From: Anaspis maculata
Taxonomy: Eukaryota; Arthropoda; Insecta; Coleoptera; Scraptiidae
Assembly (NCBI GenBank): GCA_949128115.1
Contig: OX421966.1
Location: forward strand, 59,331,416-59,395,415
DNA: 64,000 nt
Reading direction: 5' to 3'
The stretch's first letter is position 1. Each line of letters opens with the position of its first letter. Position numbers and translations under genes: made by a program. The notes below the pieces were generated by a model. That model saw nothing but the letters and a program-made list of their open reading frames with translations, searched no databases and was not told the origin of the DNA. Below are positions 1-11,333 of this stretch, one piece after another.

Positions 1-1610
1 GCAGGCAATGATTGAGTTCAGCAGACCGTTCCATAGCGGAATGAGGAACACTGCTAATCGAGAAAGTCACCGACCGAGAGAAAGCTATCGTAGAGGAGGA
101 AGACCACGTTGCTTTGAATGTGGAAGGGACGGACATCTGCAACGCGATTGCAGGCGACGATACGCTTCAGCAGACCATTTTATGCTGGAACGAGGAGCTG
201 CTGATCGAGGAAGTCAACTTCGTCCTGGAAAGAGTCATGGCAATGGGAACACGGATGGTCTTTCTCGAAGACTACGCAACGAGGACTGCAGGCACGACAA
301 GAGGGTGAACCAGCAGAGTGGAAACCTCGAGATCAGAGCACCTGTCGTTGAAACTCCGAGAAATTGGATTACGGCTGAGCTCAAGAACGAGCAGCGTGAG
401 AACCCAGCCATCGGTTTTCTTGCTGAAAGAAAGGAACTTGGCCAGAACAGACCAGAGTGGGCCGTGATCTCTGGTGAAGGGCCTGAATTCAAGGCTGTTT
501 GGGCACAGTGAAGTTTCCTGAGAATAGAGAATGGTCTGCTGAAGAGAGTCTCGGAGAGTCCCGGTGGGAAGAAGGAGATGGTTCAATTGGTGCTTCCCAA
601 GAAGAGAGTGAAAGAGGTCCTGAAGGAGATGCACGATGGCGTCACTGGAGGGCACCTTGGGGTGAACAAGACGTTGGCCAAGGTGCGCGAGCGGTTCTAC
701 TGGGTGAAGGCCAGCAAAGGACCAAGAACTCGCAGCCGAGGGGAGCTGAAGACTTACAATGTTGGAGCGCCTTTTGAACGCATCGCGATCGATGTGGCTG
801 GCCCGTTCCCGACAACGGAAGATGTCAACAAATACATGCTGGTTGCTATGGACTACTTCAGCAAGTGGCCAGAAGCGTACGCCCTACCCAACCAAGAGGC
901 TTCTACAGTGGCAAGTGCTGGTGGACAATCTGATTAGCCGTTTCGGAGTACCTCTGGAATCACACTCAGACTAGGGACGGAACTTCGAATCCAACGTGTT
1001 CCAAGGTATCTGTACTCTACTCAGGATACAGAAGACCAGGACGACCTTCCTTCACCCACAGTCCGACGGAATGATTGAACGGTTCAACCAGACGATGGAA
1101 CAGCACCTGTCAAAGGTCGTCGACGAGCATCAGCGAGACTGGGATCGTCATCTGCCGACATTCCTAATGGCGTATCCCGCTGCCATTCAAGACACCACAG
1201 GGGAAATACCGGCACGTGTTCTTTCTGGCCGAGAGATTCGCCTCCCCTGCGATATACAATTTGGCACGCCGGATAATGATCCTAAGGACATCCTCGAATA
1301 CGTCGACGACCTGAGGCAAAGAATGTGCGACATCCACGAGTTGGTTCTGAAACGGATTCGAGTCGCCACCGACCGAATGAAGACAAGCTAGACGCTAATG
1401 AAGACTTGAAGGCTAACTCCACGGGATTTCAAGCAGGCGACCTGGTACGGTTGTACAATTCTCAACGCAAGAAAGGAAGGTCCGAAGCTGCATCCGTCGT
1501 GGGAAGGACCGTACACGGTAGTCAAGAGGATTGATGACGTCATGTACAGAATCCAGCGAGCCCCAAAAGCCAAGATGAAAGTTGTTGATGATAAAAGTAA
1601 AAACAAGTAG
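1..1610 (+). pseudogene. Ty3/gypsy retrotransposon remnant, internally deleted and decayed
   Basis: This is a broken retrotransposon polyprotein. A CCHC zinc knuckle (CFECGRDGHLQRDC, about 112-155) marks the end of gag. It is followed almost directly by residues typical of the end of RNase H (GKSHGN...GLSRR, about 229-275), then the linker before integrase, an HHCC-type integrase zinc-binding segment (about 600-720), and integrase core text (IAIDVAGPFP, MDYFSKWPEAY, HPQSDGMIERFNQ) up to about 1390. Protease, RT and most of RNase H are therefore missing. In-frame stops occur at 509-511 (TGA) and 972-974 (TAG). The reading frame shifts near 905-915 and again near 1385. The left end lies outside the window and no LTR is recognised. 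Family assignment rests on the zinc knuckle and integrase motifs. It cannot be functional. Confidence 0.88.
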
Positions 1611-1780
1611 CAAAGTCCTCATGGAGGTGAGTCTAATGAGCGCATTGTCTGGGTGCAGATGACTAGACTGTTCACTGTTACCTGTAAACAGATTGTCCCA
1701 AAAGTACTACAAGAGATCATCAATCGTTATTAAAACGCGAGTAGTCAAAAATAAATGAAAACAACACATCAACCAAACTT
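1598..1780 (+). repeat. Dispersed repeat, copy 1 (AGCAAAGTCCTCA family)
   Basis: This begins at the end of the gypsy remnant's last frame. It aligns over most of its length with 21575-21760 (shared words AAGTAGCAAAGTCCTCA, GAGCGCATT, CTGTTCACTG, CGAGTAGTCAA) and more weakly with 53270-53350. Because copy 1 directly follows gypsy integrase, this may be the 3' untranslated or LTR part of that element family, but no paired LTR is seen here. Confidence 0.6.
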
Positions 1781-4243
1781 CTAAAAGTTTATTATTAGTT
1801 TATTTGTAGTTTTATTAGGCATTGACGAATTGACGATGTCGGTCGGGAATACGTATTTCCATAAGAACATGTACTTGTCTGCATGTCGTTAACTATCTAA
1901 ATTCAATTGTCAACTTCAGCAATCAATCAGCGACGCCGCCCCACACTAAAATGTTATTAGTGTAATTGTTTATCGTTGTTTTGGCAAGATTTTTCTTGGT
2001 TCGGGTACCAAGGCCCTCAGCTACATGTTTGAGTTGAAATTGTAGGTACAAGTAGCTACAGTTCCAAGCTCGTGTAATCAGTCCGGCCTTTTTACGCCAA
2101 TTTATGTCGAGTAGGCGCAGTTGAAATGAAACCGCTCTGGAAAGAAATCAGTTTTCTAGACTACCAAGTGCGTGTCGCGGTTGGGCCTTACATAATACTG
2201 CTGCAAACGATTCTGGCTTCTCATTGTTTAAGATTTTCGCCGATGATGTTGGTCGAAATTTTTTCGAGATTGCACGGATTTTTGCGACATACCGCCTAAT
2301 GGCCTAATTATACAATTTTGTCAAAAAAAGCAAATGATAAGCTGCACTCACGGATTTCAAGGTTCAGCAAAAAATGCCATAATTCGTTTGCCATGGGTAG
2401 TCTTCTTCATCAGTTGTGAAGCATTCTGCGACAATTTTTTTTCTGGAACTTGCGAAGAAACAATCAGAAAAGAATTGCGTCAAGTAAGAATCGTGTCAAT
2501 TTTACTGCGTGAATAATTGTTATTATTGTATTCGTTCACTTTACTCATATCACTTTGTATGCCATGATTGCTCGGTGCTTGCCGATTTTGAACGTACAGT
2601 GCGAGGCTCTGTTTGAATTGATTGAAAACGTTGAATCCACGGTGCTCGTTTTATTCTAAAACTTGCGTAAAGACTGCCAAGAATCAAGACGAGTGAGTCT
2701 TTCAACTCCGTAGATAACACCAGATAATAGTTTATAAAAATTATTGGTCTTCGACAAAAATATTTATCTGGCTTATCTTCATGCCAAAACATCGGTTGAT
2801 TATTATTTATGTCAAATTTACCACTATTGCCACAATTAAAACTGAGCTAAACTTTGTAAACTGAATGATTTCAAAATTCTGACGAATTTTATTCTTACTA
2901 TCCTTGCTTATTGCTAAGAGTAGATTTTCCTCAGTTCGAGTGCCAATATCCTGTAAGTAAACCCATTGATGGCTGTCAGAAATATGCGTCGATTTTGAAT
3001 TTGCATGGACACGGATGAAAACTGCAGAGGTTCAGTGCCAGACACCGACGGATTTTTTTTTCGAAACGTCCGTTCGGGTGGAAAGTTGGAACTTGATTGC
3101 AAGATTAGAAAAAATTTCCAGCATTCTCGTAATAAAAAAAAAAGAATTCAGCAGGTAAAAAATTTGACTGTCTGTAAATGGTGATTACAGACACCATCCT
3201 GACCCTTTTTTAAGTTTTGTGTTGTGACCTTGATGGTTATTTGATAATCCAATAAAAACGGGTACAGCTTTTGACGCGGGATGTACTAATTTGATGAATT
3301 TTTGCTATCTTGTCACTCTGACAACAAAGCCAAAATTCCAAACGCGCCAAATTTTGAAAACTTTCGTAAACCTATCAGTTTAAATGGCAACGCTGCATGC
3401 TCTGTCTAGCCATCTGACCAGGGATGCAGACGTCCCGTTTTCTGCGGGATTGTCCCGCAACTGATTCTTTTGTCCCGCATACATACAAAAAGGACAGTAA
3501 TATTTTGGCTTTTTTCAATAATTTTTCTGATTATTTCCAAATTAAAATTCGAAAACTTCCGACTTTCAAATTCAGTTCAAATAATAATAAATGAATAGAG
3601 AAAAAAGTTATTCACTGCGCGCAAAGGTGTAGATATAGCTAGACTAGACCCACAGATACCCAATCTGACAGACTAGCTAGGCATATGTATGTGGAGCACT
3701 AATACCATACCTATATTGTTCGAGAAAAAACACATTACTATCATTATTCCTATAACATATTTCTTAATCGGTAAAAGAAGTTTCCGGAGTGTGCCCTCTG
3801 GAAAATCTGCAAATTGCTCCCGTGAATTTTACTTGTAATACATACTACTTTTACTATTTGGCAGGAAGCAACATAACAAAAGATTCAAAGCAAGTCTGCA
3901 GATGCAGTTTTCCACCCTTTTCCAGTCGGGCGTTATGAATTTTAAAAATTTCTCCTAGCCGTTGTCTCACGAGAGAGAGGCACCCGTGTTTTGACCAGGA
4001 CGACTCGGACCAGGACTTCACCCTAGACTTCCCTCAAAAATTCATTCCTTCTCGGGAATCAACTTTTTTCAAAAAATTTCTACTGATATTGAAAGAAGAT
4101 TGGATTGGGCGTCGTGATGACTCGTTTCCAAAATCGTCACGGTTCCGGTTTCCCGACGGTAATTTTTCAAAATGAAATGCACATTCCGTGAATTTGAAAA
4201 AACTGCGGTGCGAACTTCGACATGCGACGAGCCCCACGAAATA
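1781..4243. other. Non-coding stretch, no gene recognised
   Basis: This is AT-rich sequence with no convincing ORF. A possible lone hAT-like end (CAGGGATGCAGACGTCCCG) starts at about 3419, but no matching opposite end was found. Nothing else is supported. Confidence 0.5.
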
Positions 4244-4248
4244 GTCAT

Positions 4249-4500
4249 TGTGGGTTCACCCACGGGGGGGTTAATCAAACTCTTCGATTTGTATAGTAAT
4301 AACTGAATAACAATTTATTAGCAGAAGGGCACGTCTTGCCTGGTGAGTGGTTATCTTTCGTCTGCGGTGCACAGCACACACAAAACATTGCGAATACAGT
4401 AAGATCCCGTGAGGGGTTCGCCCAAGCTACCTGGAAGGGCAGTGGGGGTGCTCAGCTCATATTATACAATCTACTTATATAAGGACATATGCACTTAACA
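4249..4500 (-). repeat. BEL/Pao 3' LTR
   Basis: This 252-bp LTR begins TG and ends CA and matches 10499-10750 except at two positions (ATTT/ATTG near 4300 and TTATAT/TTAGAT near 4477). On the - strand it carries an AATAAA polyadenylation-type hexamer near its end. Confidence 0.95.
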
Positions 4501-4513
4501 TGCTCCCACCTTT
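4501..4513 (-). other. BEL/Pao polypurine tract
   Basis: Read on the - strand, the purine-rich run AAAGGTGGGAG lies within two bases of the 3' LTR. This is the expected position of the plus-strand primer of an LTR retrotransposon. Confidence 0.7.
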
Positions 4514-4828
4514 GACGGAATGTCAATATTGAACTTAAAATACTTATGTAGGTATAAATAACACTTCGGTAATCAATTATTGTAAATGCAACAGAGTATA
4601 TCTTAGTATTATTTAGAAACAGGGGAAAATATCAAAAGTAGTAATAAATCAAACAGTTACAGTGATATGGTAATTAAATGAACAAGAATAAAGGTAATCA
4701 TATCAAAAATATAATAAACGAAAATATTTGTGAATCTTCAGTTTAGAAAAGCGCGGATTAAGTTTTACACTTTAGCACTTTGATACTTTGTCAGTCCTTT
4801 GTCACCACTTGATCACGGCAGCACTCAA
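4514..4828 (-). other. BEL/Pao 3' untranslated region
   Basis: This AT-rich non-coding sequence lies between the polyprotein stop codon and the polypurine tract. No ORF or further motif is recognised. Confidence 0.7.
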
Positions 4829-7800
4829 TTAGTCCCTTGATTCTTCGATGGGAAGCACGCAAATCTTGCGGGTACTTCTTTTGATGGCACCGCCGCCGGC
4901 TGTTTGAATTGTAGCCACGCGAGCGACTTTATCGGCGCCCAAATGTAGGGTGACAACACGGCCCAATTTCCACATCAATGGAGGAATGCCATCTTCGGCA
5001 ATCAGCACCATGGCCCCTGGACGAACTTGGTCCACTGGAGAATTACGCCACTTAGCGCGCGTCTGCATTTGTGAAAGGACTTCACGGTGCCAGCGGCGCC
5101 AGAAATGCTGCCTCAGCTGCTCGATCCGTTGCCAGCGGTCCAAACGATTCTCAGGAATCTCCAGGTGGTCAGGCTCGACTGGTGCAGTGAGGGACTCAAA
5201 TACGAGGAAGTGGCCGGGTGTGAGAACTTGGAAATCGTGGGCGTCATCGGACAATGGAGTTAGAGGACGGGAATTAAGGATGCTCTCTATACGACACAGC
5301 AAGGTACTCATCTCCTCAAAAGTCAGCTGTGAGTTCCCTAAAACCCCCTTAATGTGAATCTTGACTGCTCTAATCAAACGTTCCCACAAACCGCCAAAAT
5401 TCGGGGAACGGGGCGGAATGAACTTGAATTCCGTGTTCTCAAAATGATGTTGAAATTCTTCGCGAAATTTCGAATTTTCAACAATACTGGCGGCTTCTCT
5501 GAGATCTTTGTCGCCTCGTGCAAAATTCGTGGCATTATCGCAGAAAATTTTCGCGACGTTTCCTCTTCGGGAAATGAATCTACGAAACGCGTTCAAAAAG
5601 GAAGCCGAAGAAAGGTCGCCAACTAATTCTAAATGAACGGCCTTTGTTGCCATGCATACGAACAATGCCCCGTACGCTTTCACCAGTTTGGCAGAGCGGT
5701 AGCTACCCTGTTTAACGAACAAAGGGCCGAAGTAATCGAGGCCCGTGTTCGCAAAAGCTCTACCTGCGGGTTGGATCCTCGCTTTGGGTAGATCGCCCAT
5801 TTTGGGGTTTATTGTTCGAGGTGTTACTCGAAAACACCTCACGCAATTGCGTGTTATTTTCCTTACGGAACTTCTACCTGAAAGCGGCCAATATTTTGCT
5901 CTCAATGAAGATAGAGTTGATTGTGCCCCAGCGTGCAAATTTGACACGTGTTCCTTTCGGATTAAAAGTTCCGTTACATGATGTTTCGGAAGTATTATCG
6001 GGAATTTTCTATCGTACGATATATCAGCGTGCCTGATTCTACCGCCAACTCTCAAGATTCCGTCATCTCCTATGAACGGATCTAAGGAAGTCAATTTGCT
6101 TCCTCTGGCTAAATTGCGAGCTTGGTTCAAATTAGCAAGGTCTGAATGGAATTCGCGATTTTGAATGTGTTTTATTATGCGATCATGGGCATTTCTCAGT
6201 TCTTTGACGGTCAAGTGTCCCACAATTCTGGAATCGGACTTAGTTCTTGCGTTGTTTATGAACCTCAAACAATGTGCGATTACACGTTGCAGTTTATCAA
6301 AGGAAGAGAATCTCTCTAAAACTTCAAATGTTGGAGGGACCGTCACGGCAAGAACTGTCTTGCGTTTTTCCGCGAGTTCCTCAGGTACATCGCGGCAACT
6401 CATTTGAGTTAGCGGGGTGGAATTCCATTCTTCCGTGTTCTTTGAAAGCCACTTTGGCCCATTGAACCAGAGCGCGTTTCCATCTAATTGATGGGCTTCT
6501 AAACCGCGGCTCACATAATCGGCCGGGTTTTCACGGGTGTTTACGTGATGCCATTGATCTTTATTCGTGTTTCTTTGGATCTCGCCGACACGATTTGACA
6601 CATATGTTTGCCAAACGTTGGCTGGCGATGCAATCCAATGCAAAACAATGGTGGAATCAGAAAACAAGTACCGGTTCGCTATCGGGATTCTCAAGGAGTT
6701 CTGCACTGTCAGCATTAGCTGTACAGATAAAAGAGCACCGCATAGCTCAATTCGCGGTAAGGAAATTACCTTTACTGGAGCGACTCGTGATTTTGATGAC
6801 AATAATCTGGACTGGAAATTTCCGAGGGAATCACTTGCTCTGAGATAAATGCAAGCGCCAAAGGCCTTTATGGAAGCATCCGCAAAGGAACAAATATCAA
6901 TCGCAATCGGATTTGATATCACAGCGTGACGTGGTATAGAAAGATCATTCAAACAATGCAAACTTTCTGCAAATTGCTTCCAGGAATCTCGTATACCTGC
7001 CGAAACCTCGTCATCCCAGCCCAAATTCTTATCAGCCCATAAAAGTTCCATCAATAGCTTGGCCTTGAGTACAACGGGTGCTATCAGACCCATCGGGTCA
7101 TATAAAGCGGCAATGCGACTGAGAATTTTTCTCTTTGTTATTGAACCGGAAGTGTCTATCGGGGTTGTCTTGAATAATAAACTGTCAGAGTTTCGGTCCC
7201 AAAACACACCTAGTGTTTTGGATATGCCGCTTTTGTTCAAATTTACAACGCTAGCACCAACATCGTCTGGTGCGGCATTTGCCAAAAGGACTGGGTGATT
7301 AGAAGACCACTTGGCCAGTTCAAAACCTCCTTGGGCAAATATTTCTTTTATTGCATTTTGCAAATTTACAGCTTCCTGTAAATTACTACTGGCGACGATT
7401 ATATCGTCCACGTAGGCGTCTCTTTGTATTACAAGACTGGCGTCGGGATACTTATCCTCAACGTCTCGGGCCAATTGTTGAATGCATCTAACAGCCAAAT
7501 AGCTCGAAGAGCTTAAACCGAAGGTGACCCTATTCAGCCGATAAATTTTTATCGGTTCATCTTCATGGAACCTCCAAAATATTCTTTGGAAATCGGTGTC
7601 TCTTTGATCGACAAGAATTTGTCGGTACATGTGCTTAATATCAGCAGTAAATACATATTCACGCGAGCGGAATCTCAGCAGTATTGACAACAAATCATCC
7701 TGTATCACAGGGCCTACCATCAGGTTTTTATTGAGGGAAAGGTAATCGCTGTTACCTCCCGCGGTTCCGTCAAATACCACTCGCGTTTTTACAGAATTTT

Positions 7801-10024
7801 CGGACAGAGATTTGAAAACAGCGTGGTGTGGGAGATAGTACGACCGTTCATTATTGATTTCGACTTCTGGTACTAATTCCATATGCCCCAAATCTAAATA
7901 CTCCTGTATTACAGCGGAATACTGAGATTTCAATTGGTGGTTTCTGGAAAAGCGTTTTTCCAGCAAATTAAATCGGCGCAAAGCTAATTCCGAGGAATTG
8001 CTCCAAATCGTTTGTTCGTTTTTAAACGGAAGTCGCACGACAAATCTTCCTTGGTCATTTCGCCGGTAGTTTTTTACAAAATGTTCTTCGCACGCGATTT
8101 CTTCAGCTGTCCAAATGTTTTGCTTATGAGGAATTTCCTCTTGCTCCCAAAACCTTGTCAGGGTGGTATTTAATTGCTCATCTTGCAGCGACGTGACTGC
8201 GTGATTGCAGGTCGCGACCGCCGACTTCGTGCTTCCCTTCAGGCTTGTCGCACCCCCAACTACCCAACCCACTCGAGTATGGGTCAAGAACAGCGACGGG
8301 TCGCCGATCTTTATCCTTTTATCAAGAAGTAGCTGCCAAAATAACTCCGCGCCGATCAATAAATCTATGGCGCTTGTCTCGAAGAATGTTGGATCAGCCA
8401 AGGGAAATTCGGGCGAAATTTCGCCAACGTTCCCGAGCGGGACGCGCGGTAGGTTTTGTGTTATCTTCTCGACAACACAGCAACTCATCATGGCCTCGAA
8501 TTCTTCGACTCGTGACCTGAACTTGACGCGTGTCATACGGTTTGCCTCGCTGTTTACGCCACTGATTCCCGAAATTCTGAGGTTTGCTGCCGCGGTCTTG
8601 AGTTCGAGTTTTCTAATGAACGCAGCGCTTGCAAAATTCATTTGTGATCCAGGATCGAGCAGGGCTCTACCCGAAATCCATTGACCTTTATTGTTGGCTA
8701 CTAGGACCACGGCAGTGGACAATACGGTTTCATTGGCGTCGGCAAAACAATGAGTAGCGACATTCTCACTAGATTCACTTGTCGCGGAGACACTGGTGTT
8801 TTTATGGGCTTCATGAAGCAAATAATTGTGACCAGATTCATTGCACTCGGAGCACTTTGCTCGAGACCGGCAGTCGGTCGTTGCGTGGTTTTTACGCAAG
8901 CAATTCTTGCACAATAGCATCGAATTTGCCTTTTTAACCCGGTCGCCAATGCTTAATCGAAGAAACTCTGGGCAAAAATCTATTGAATGTGGTTTTTTAC
9001 ACAAGTAACATTGAAACTTGTCACGTTGCGCGGTAGCCACATGACTCGATTTGAACTTTGAAAAATTACTATTGTTAGCAATCTTAGGGTGGTGTGTGTT
9101 TGGCGCGAAAGGCGGTATACCTTTGGGAGTAGAATTCGCGTCACTTAACGCTTCTAAAAATCTACACCTTTTTTCTAGGAAGGCCACGAGGGCGTCCTGC
9201 GTAGGAACTTCGTCATCCAGCGTGTTTTCCCACTGCCTCAACGTTTCGTAATCGAATTTTTTCGACATTATAGGTACGATGATCGCGTTCCATTCATCAA
9301 CAGGAATGTTGAATGATTTTAAACCCTCACGGTGGCATTTTAGATCGTTTAACAGTGCGTATAGCGCGGTGGCTGAGGCTTTGCGCACCTCCGCGATATT
9401 CAAAATTGATCGAACATGATCGTTGACAATTAATCTTTTGTTTTGGAATCTCCTTTTCAGAAGATTCCACGCAACAATATAATTTGCATCCGAAATCTCT
9501 ATCGCTTCTATGGCCTTAAGGGCATCGCCTTTAAAAGCCGATTTCAAATAATGGAACTTTGAACAGCTGCTCAAATTTGAATTTTCATGAATCAGACTGT
9601 TAAAGGAATTATGGAACGGGAGCCACTTGGCATAAACCCCGCTGAACTCCACCAAATTTATTTCAGGGAGTTTGACGTTATAGTGCTGATTGTTCGCATT
9701 GATTTGCGATGGCACGGATTGAATTACTCTAATTCGTGAACCTTTCCGTTCATTCAGAGCGGCTTTGACCTTGTACCAGTCATTCTCAAACACTTCATGC
9801 AACCGTTCATGTTCTGCGATTACTGCGGCTTCTGTTACATCATCCGTGCTCAGGATGGAATTTTGCGTGTCTTCGTATTGTTTGAGAATGACTGGCAACA
9901 TGGCTAGCCTTTCCTCGATCTCCTCAAGTGGTGTGTTTGCATCACACCTTTCATTGAATGACATGATCCGCGTCAATTTTCCGCGAATAGTACCACGACT
10001 TTGCACTAACTGTCTGAGGGACAT
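4829..10024 (-). CDS. BEL/Pao Gag-Pol polyprotein, 1731 aa, uninterrupted
   Basis: A single reading frame encodes capsid and all replication enzymes. Order by approximate residue: gag-like region (about 110-300; LPEINLVEFSG, then LKSAFKGDALKAIEAI); zinc-finger cysteines (about 338-405; CYLCKKPHSIDFC, CKNCLRKNHATTDC, CSECNESGHN); aspartic protease (about 455; LLDPGSQ, where related elements usually have LLDSGSQ); reverse transcriptase (about 720-930; FTADIKHMYRQI and catalytic YVDD near 872); RNase H (about 1040-1170; acidic residues in FADAS, IELCGA, FSDST and ENPADYVSRG); integrase zinc-binding segment (about 1348-1398); integrase core with catalytic D (GLDYFGP), D (FCDNATNF) and E (FGGLWERL), about 1428-1550; and a C-terminal domain typical of BEL integrases. 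The start is the ATG at 10024-10022. All catalytic motifs are present. There is no sign of a frameshift or stop. Confidence 0.96.
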   Translation of the reverse strand: MSLRQLVQSRGTIRGKLTRIMSFNERCDANTPLEEIEERLAMLPVILKQYEDTQNSILSTDDVTEAAVIAEHERLHEVFENDWYKVKAALNERKGSRIRVIQSVPSQINANNQHYNVKLPEINLVEFSGVYAKWLPFHNSFNSLIHENSNLSSCSKFHYLKSAFKGDALKAIEAIEISDANYIVAWNLLKRRFQNKRLIVNDHVRSILNIAEVRKASATALYALLNDLKCHREGLKSFNIPVDEWNAIIVPIMSKKFDYETLRQWENTLDDEVPTQDALVAFLEKRCRFLEALSDANSTPKGIPPFAPNTHHPKIANNSNFSKFKSSHVATAQRDKFQCYLCKKPHSIDFCPEFLRLSIGDRVKKANSMLLCKNCLRKNHATTDCRSRAKCSECNESGHNYLLHEAHKNTSVSATSESSENVATHCFADANETVLSTAVVLVANNKGQWISGRALLDPGSQMNFASAAFIRKLELKTAAANLRISGISGVNSEANRMTRVKFRSRVEEFEAMMSCCVVEKITQNLPRVPLGNVGEISPEFPLADPTFFETSAIDLLIGAELFWQLLLDKRIKIGDPSLFLTHTRVGWVVGGATSLKGSTKSAVATCNHAVTSLQDEQLNTTLTRFWEQEEIPHKQNIWTAEEIACEEHFVKNYRRNDQGRFVVRLPFKNEQTIWSNSSELALRRFNLLEKRFSRNHQLKSQYSAVIQEYLDLGHMELVPEVEINNERSYYLPHHAVFKSLSENSVKTRVVFDGTAGGNSDYLSLNKNLMVGPVIQDDLLSILLRFRSREYVFTADIKHMYRQILVDQRDTDFQRIFWRFHEDEPIKIYRLNRVTFGLSSSSYLAVRCIQQLARDVEDKYPDASLVIQRDAYVDDIIVASSNLQEAVNLQNAIKEIFAQGGFELAKWSSNHPVLLANAAPDDVGASVVNLNKSGISKTLGVFWDRNSDSLLFKTTPIDTSGSITKRKILSRIAALYDPMGLIAPVVLKAKLLMELLWADKNLGWDDEVSAGIRDSWKQFAESLHCLNDLSIPRHAVISNPIAIDICSFADASIKAFGACIYLRASDSLGNFQSRLLSSKSRVAPVKVISLPRIELCGALLSVQLMLTVQNSLRIPIANRYLFSDSTIVLHWIASPANVWQTYVSNRVGEIQRNTNKDQWHHVNTRENPADYVSRGLEAHQLDGNALWFNGPKWLSKNTEEWNSTPLTQMSCRDVPEELAEKRKTVLAVTVPPTFEVLERFSSFDKLQRVIAHCLRFINNARTKSDSRIVGHLTVKELRNAHDRIIKHIQNREFHSDLANLNQARNLARGSKLTSLDPFIGDDGILRVGGRIRHADISYDRKFPIILPKHHVTELLIRKEHVSNLHAGAQSTLSSLRAKYWPLSGRSSVRKITRNCVRCFRVTPRTINPKMGDLPKARIQPAGRAFANTGLDYFGPLFVKQGSYRSAKLVKAYGALFVCMATKAVHLELVGDLSSASFLNAFRRFISRRGNVAKIFCDNATNFARGDKDLREAASIVENSKFREEFQHHFENTEFKFIPPRSPNFGGLWERLIRAVKIHIKGVLGNSQLTFEEMSTLLCRIESILNSRPLTPLSDDAHDFQVLTPGHFLVFESLTAPVEPDHLEIPENRLDRWQRIEQLRQHFWRRWHREVLSQMQTRAKWRNSPVDQVRPGAMVLIAEDGIPPLMWKLGRVVTLHLGADKVARVATIQTAGGGAIKRSTRKICVLPIEESRD

Positions 10025-10498
10025 GATGTATGATTTTGATCAAATATACGAAAATGTTTGCTACAAACAAACTGTACAATTTGTACTTACAAATTGAATA
10101 ATTAATCAGGTGAAATAGAGAATCACAACTAACTTAAGCGGTGATTATGTACCTGCTGGCCGCAATTAGAGGTCAGGGAAATTGTGAACGAAAGGATAAG
10201 AATTTGAGCCCACTCACCTTCTGCTGTAATTTCGGCAACGTCGAAGGACCACTCCGGGACTGGCACTCGCTGGTCTCGAAGAAACTGGCTCGAATTACTT
10301 AATTCGTATTGTTCTTAGGTGGATCACTTAATCACACTCTGCTTGAATTGATGTAGGTACTCCGGGACTGGCACTCGCTGGTCTCGAAGAAACTTTGTCT
10401 TTGAATCACTTGATTCAGTGATCAGAATCACTAATCACACTCGCGAACTGCTTTACTCTGCCGCTGGTTCAACCATCCGGTTCGATGGGACCAGAAAA
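10025..10498 (-). other. BEL/Pao leader with a 36-bp direct repeat and primer-binding site
   Basis: This is the untranslated leader between the 5' LTR and the polyprotein. It contains an exact 36-bp direct repeat (10251-10286 and 10359-10394, core CTCCGGGACTGGCACTCGC) 108 bp apart. On the - strand, TGGTCCCATCGAACC begins five bases after the LTR and is the likely tRNA primer-binding site. The tRNA is not identified with confidence. Confidence 0.65.
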
Positions 10499-10750
10499 TG
10501 TGGGTTCACCCACGGGGGGGTTAATCAAACTCTTCGATTGGTATAGTAATAACTGAATAACAATTTATTAGCAGAAGGGCACGTCTTGCCTGGTGAGTGG
10601 TTATCTTTCGTCTGCGGTGCACAGCACACACAAAACATTGCGAATACAGTAAGATCCCGTGAGGGGTTCGCCCAAGCTACCTGGAAGGGCAGTGGGGGTG
10701 CTCAGCTCATATTATACAATCTACTTAGATAAGGACATATGCACTTAACA
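10499..10750 (-). repeat. BEL/Pao 5' LTR (promoter LTR)
   Basis: This is the partner of 4249-4500, 252 bp with two differences. As the upstream LTR of the - strand element it should hold the promoter. Confidence 0.95.
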
Positions 10751-10755
10751 GTCAT

Positions 10756-11333
10756 TTTAGGTGCAGACATGCTGAAAATGAAAGCTGGACAAGAGATTGA
10801 ATAATTTTTGGAAGAAAAAATTTCTTAATCGGGCCCACGGTTCTTGAGCTTTCCTCTATGTAAAAAAAACTGTAAATTTTCCAACTTTTTATCCTGTGAA
10901 CAGATTTCGGATCCGGTGTCATGAAGGGCTCCACGAATTTCAAAATTCCAAAAGTAGAAATGGATAGCAGACGGTGTTTTAAGATGTTTTGTGAAGAAAA
11001 ATTTGCGGATGGTTCACAGGTTTTTGAGAAAAAAAAAGTTCAAGTCACGGAATAATGCACGAATTATAATGCGCCTATTGAACTGAAACGACACATCGCA
11101 ATTGAACCAAAAAAATAGAGTAACCTCAAGGACAGTGGCGTCCCTAGAGTGAATTGCGCCTAGGGCAAAACATCAAAATTGCGCCCCTAAATTAAAAATA
11201 TATTGGAGCTAAAGCGCCGTCCCCCGGAAAAGCGCGGCAGGCAATTTTTTTTCAGAATTTAGGTGGGCCAACAACAAATTGGAGCTATACTTGGGTCAGA
11301 TGAAAAAGTCAAAAGTTGTTGATTGTCCATAAA
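10756..11333. other. Non-coding stretch, possible isolated hAT-like end
   Basis: No gene is recognised. CAGTGGCGTCCCTAG at about 11135 resembles a hAT terminal repeat, but no matching end was found. Confidence 0.4.

Larger units (their letters stand above)
4244..10755 (-). mobile_element. Complete BEL/Pao LTR retrotransposon with 5-bp target duplication
   Basis: The element spans 4249-10750 (6502 bp) and reads on the - strand. It is flanked by the direct repeat GTCAT at 4244-4248 and 10751-10755, the 5-bp duplication expected of retrotransposon integration. It has two 252-bp LTRs (TG...CA), a candidate primer-binding site and polypurine tract, and one uninterrupted polyprotein with zinc knuckles, aspartic protease, RT, RNase H and integrase in BEL/Pao order. 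The LTRs differ at only two positions. LTRs are identical at insertion, so the insertion is recent. The element is structurally complete and may be capable of transposition. Activity is not shown by sequence. Confidence 0.95.
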
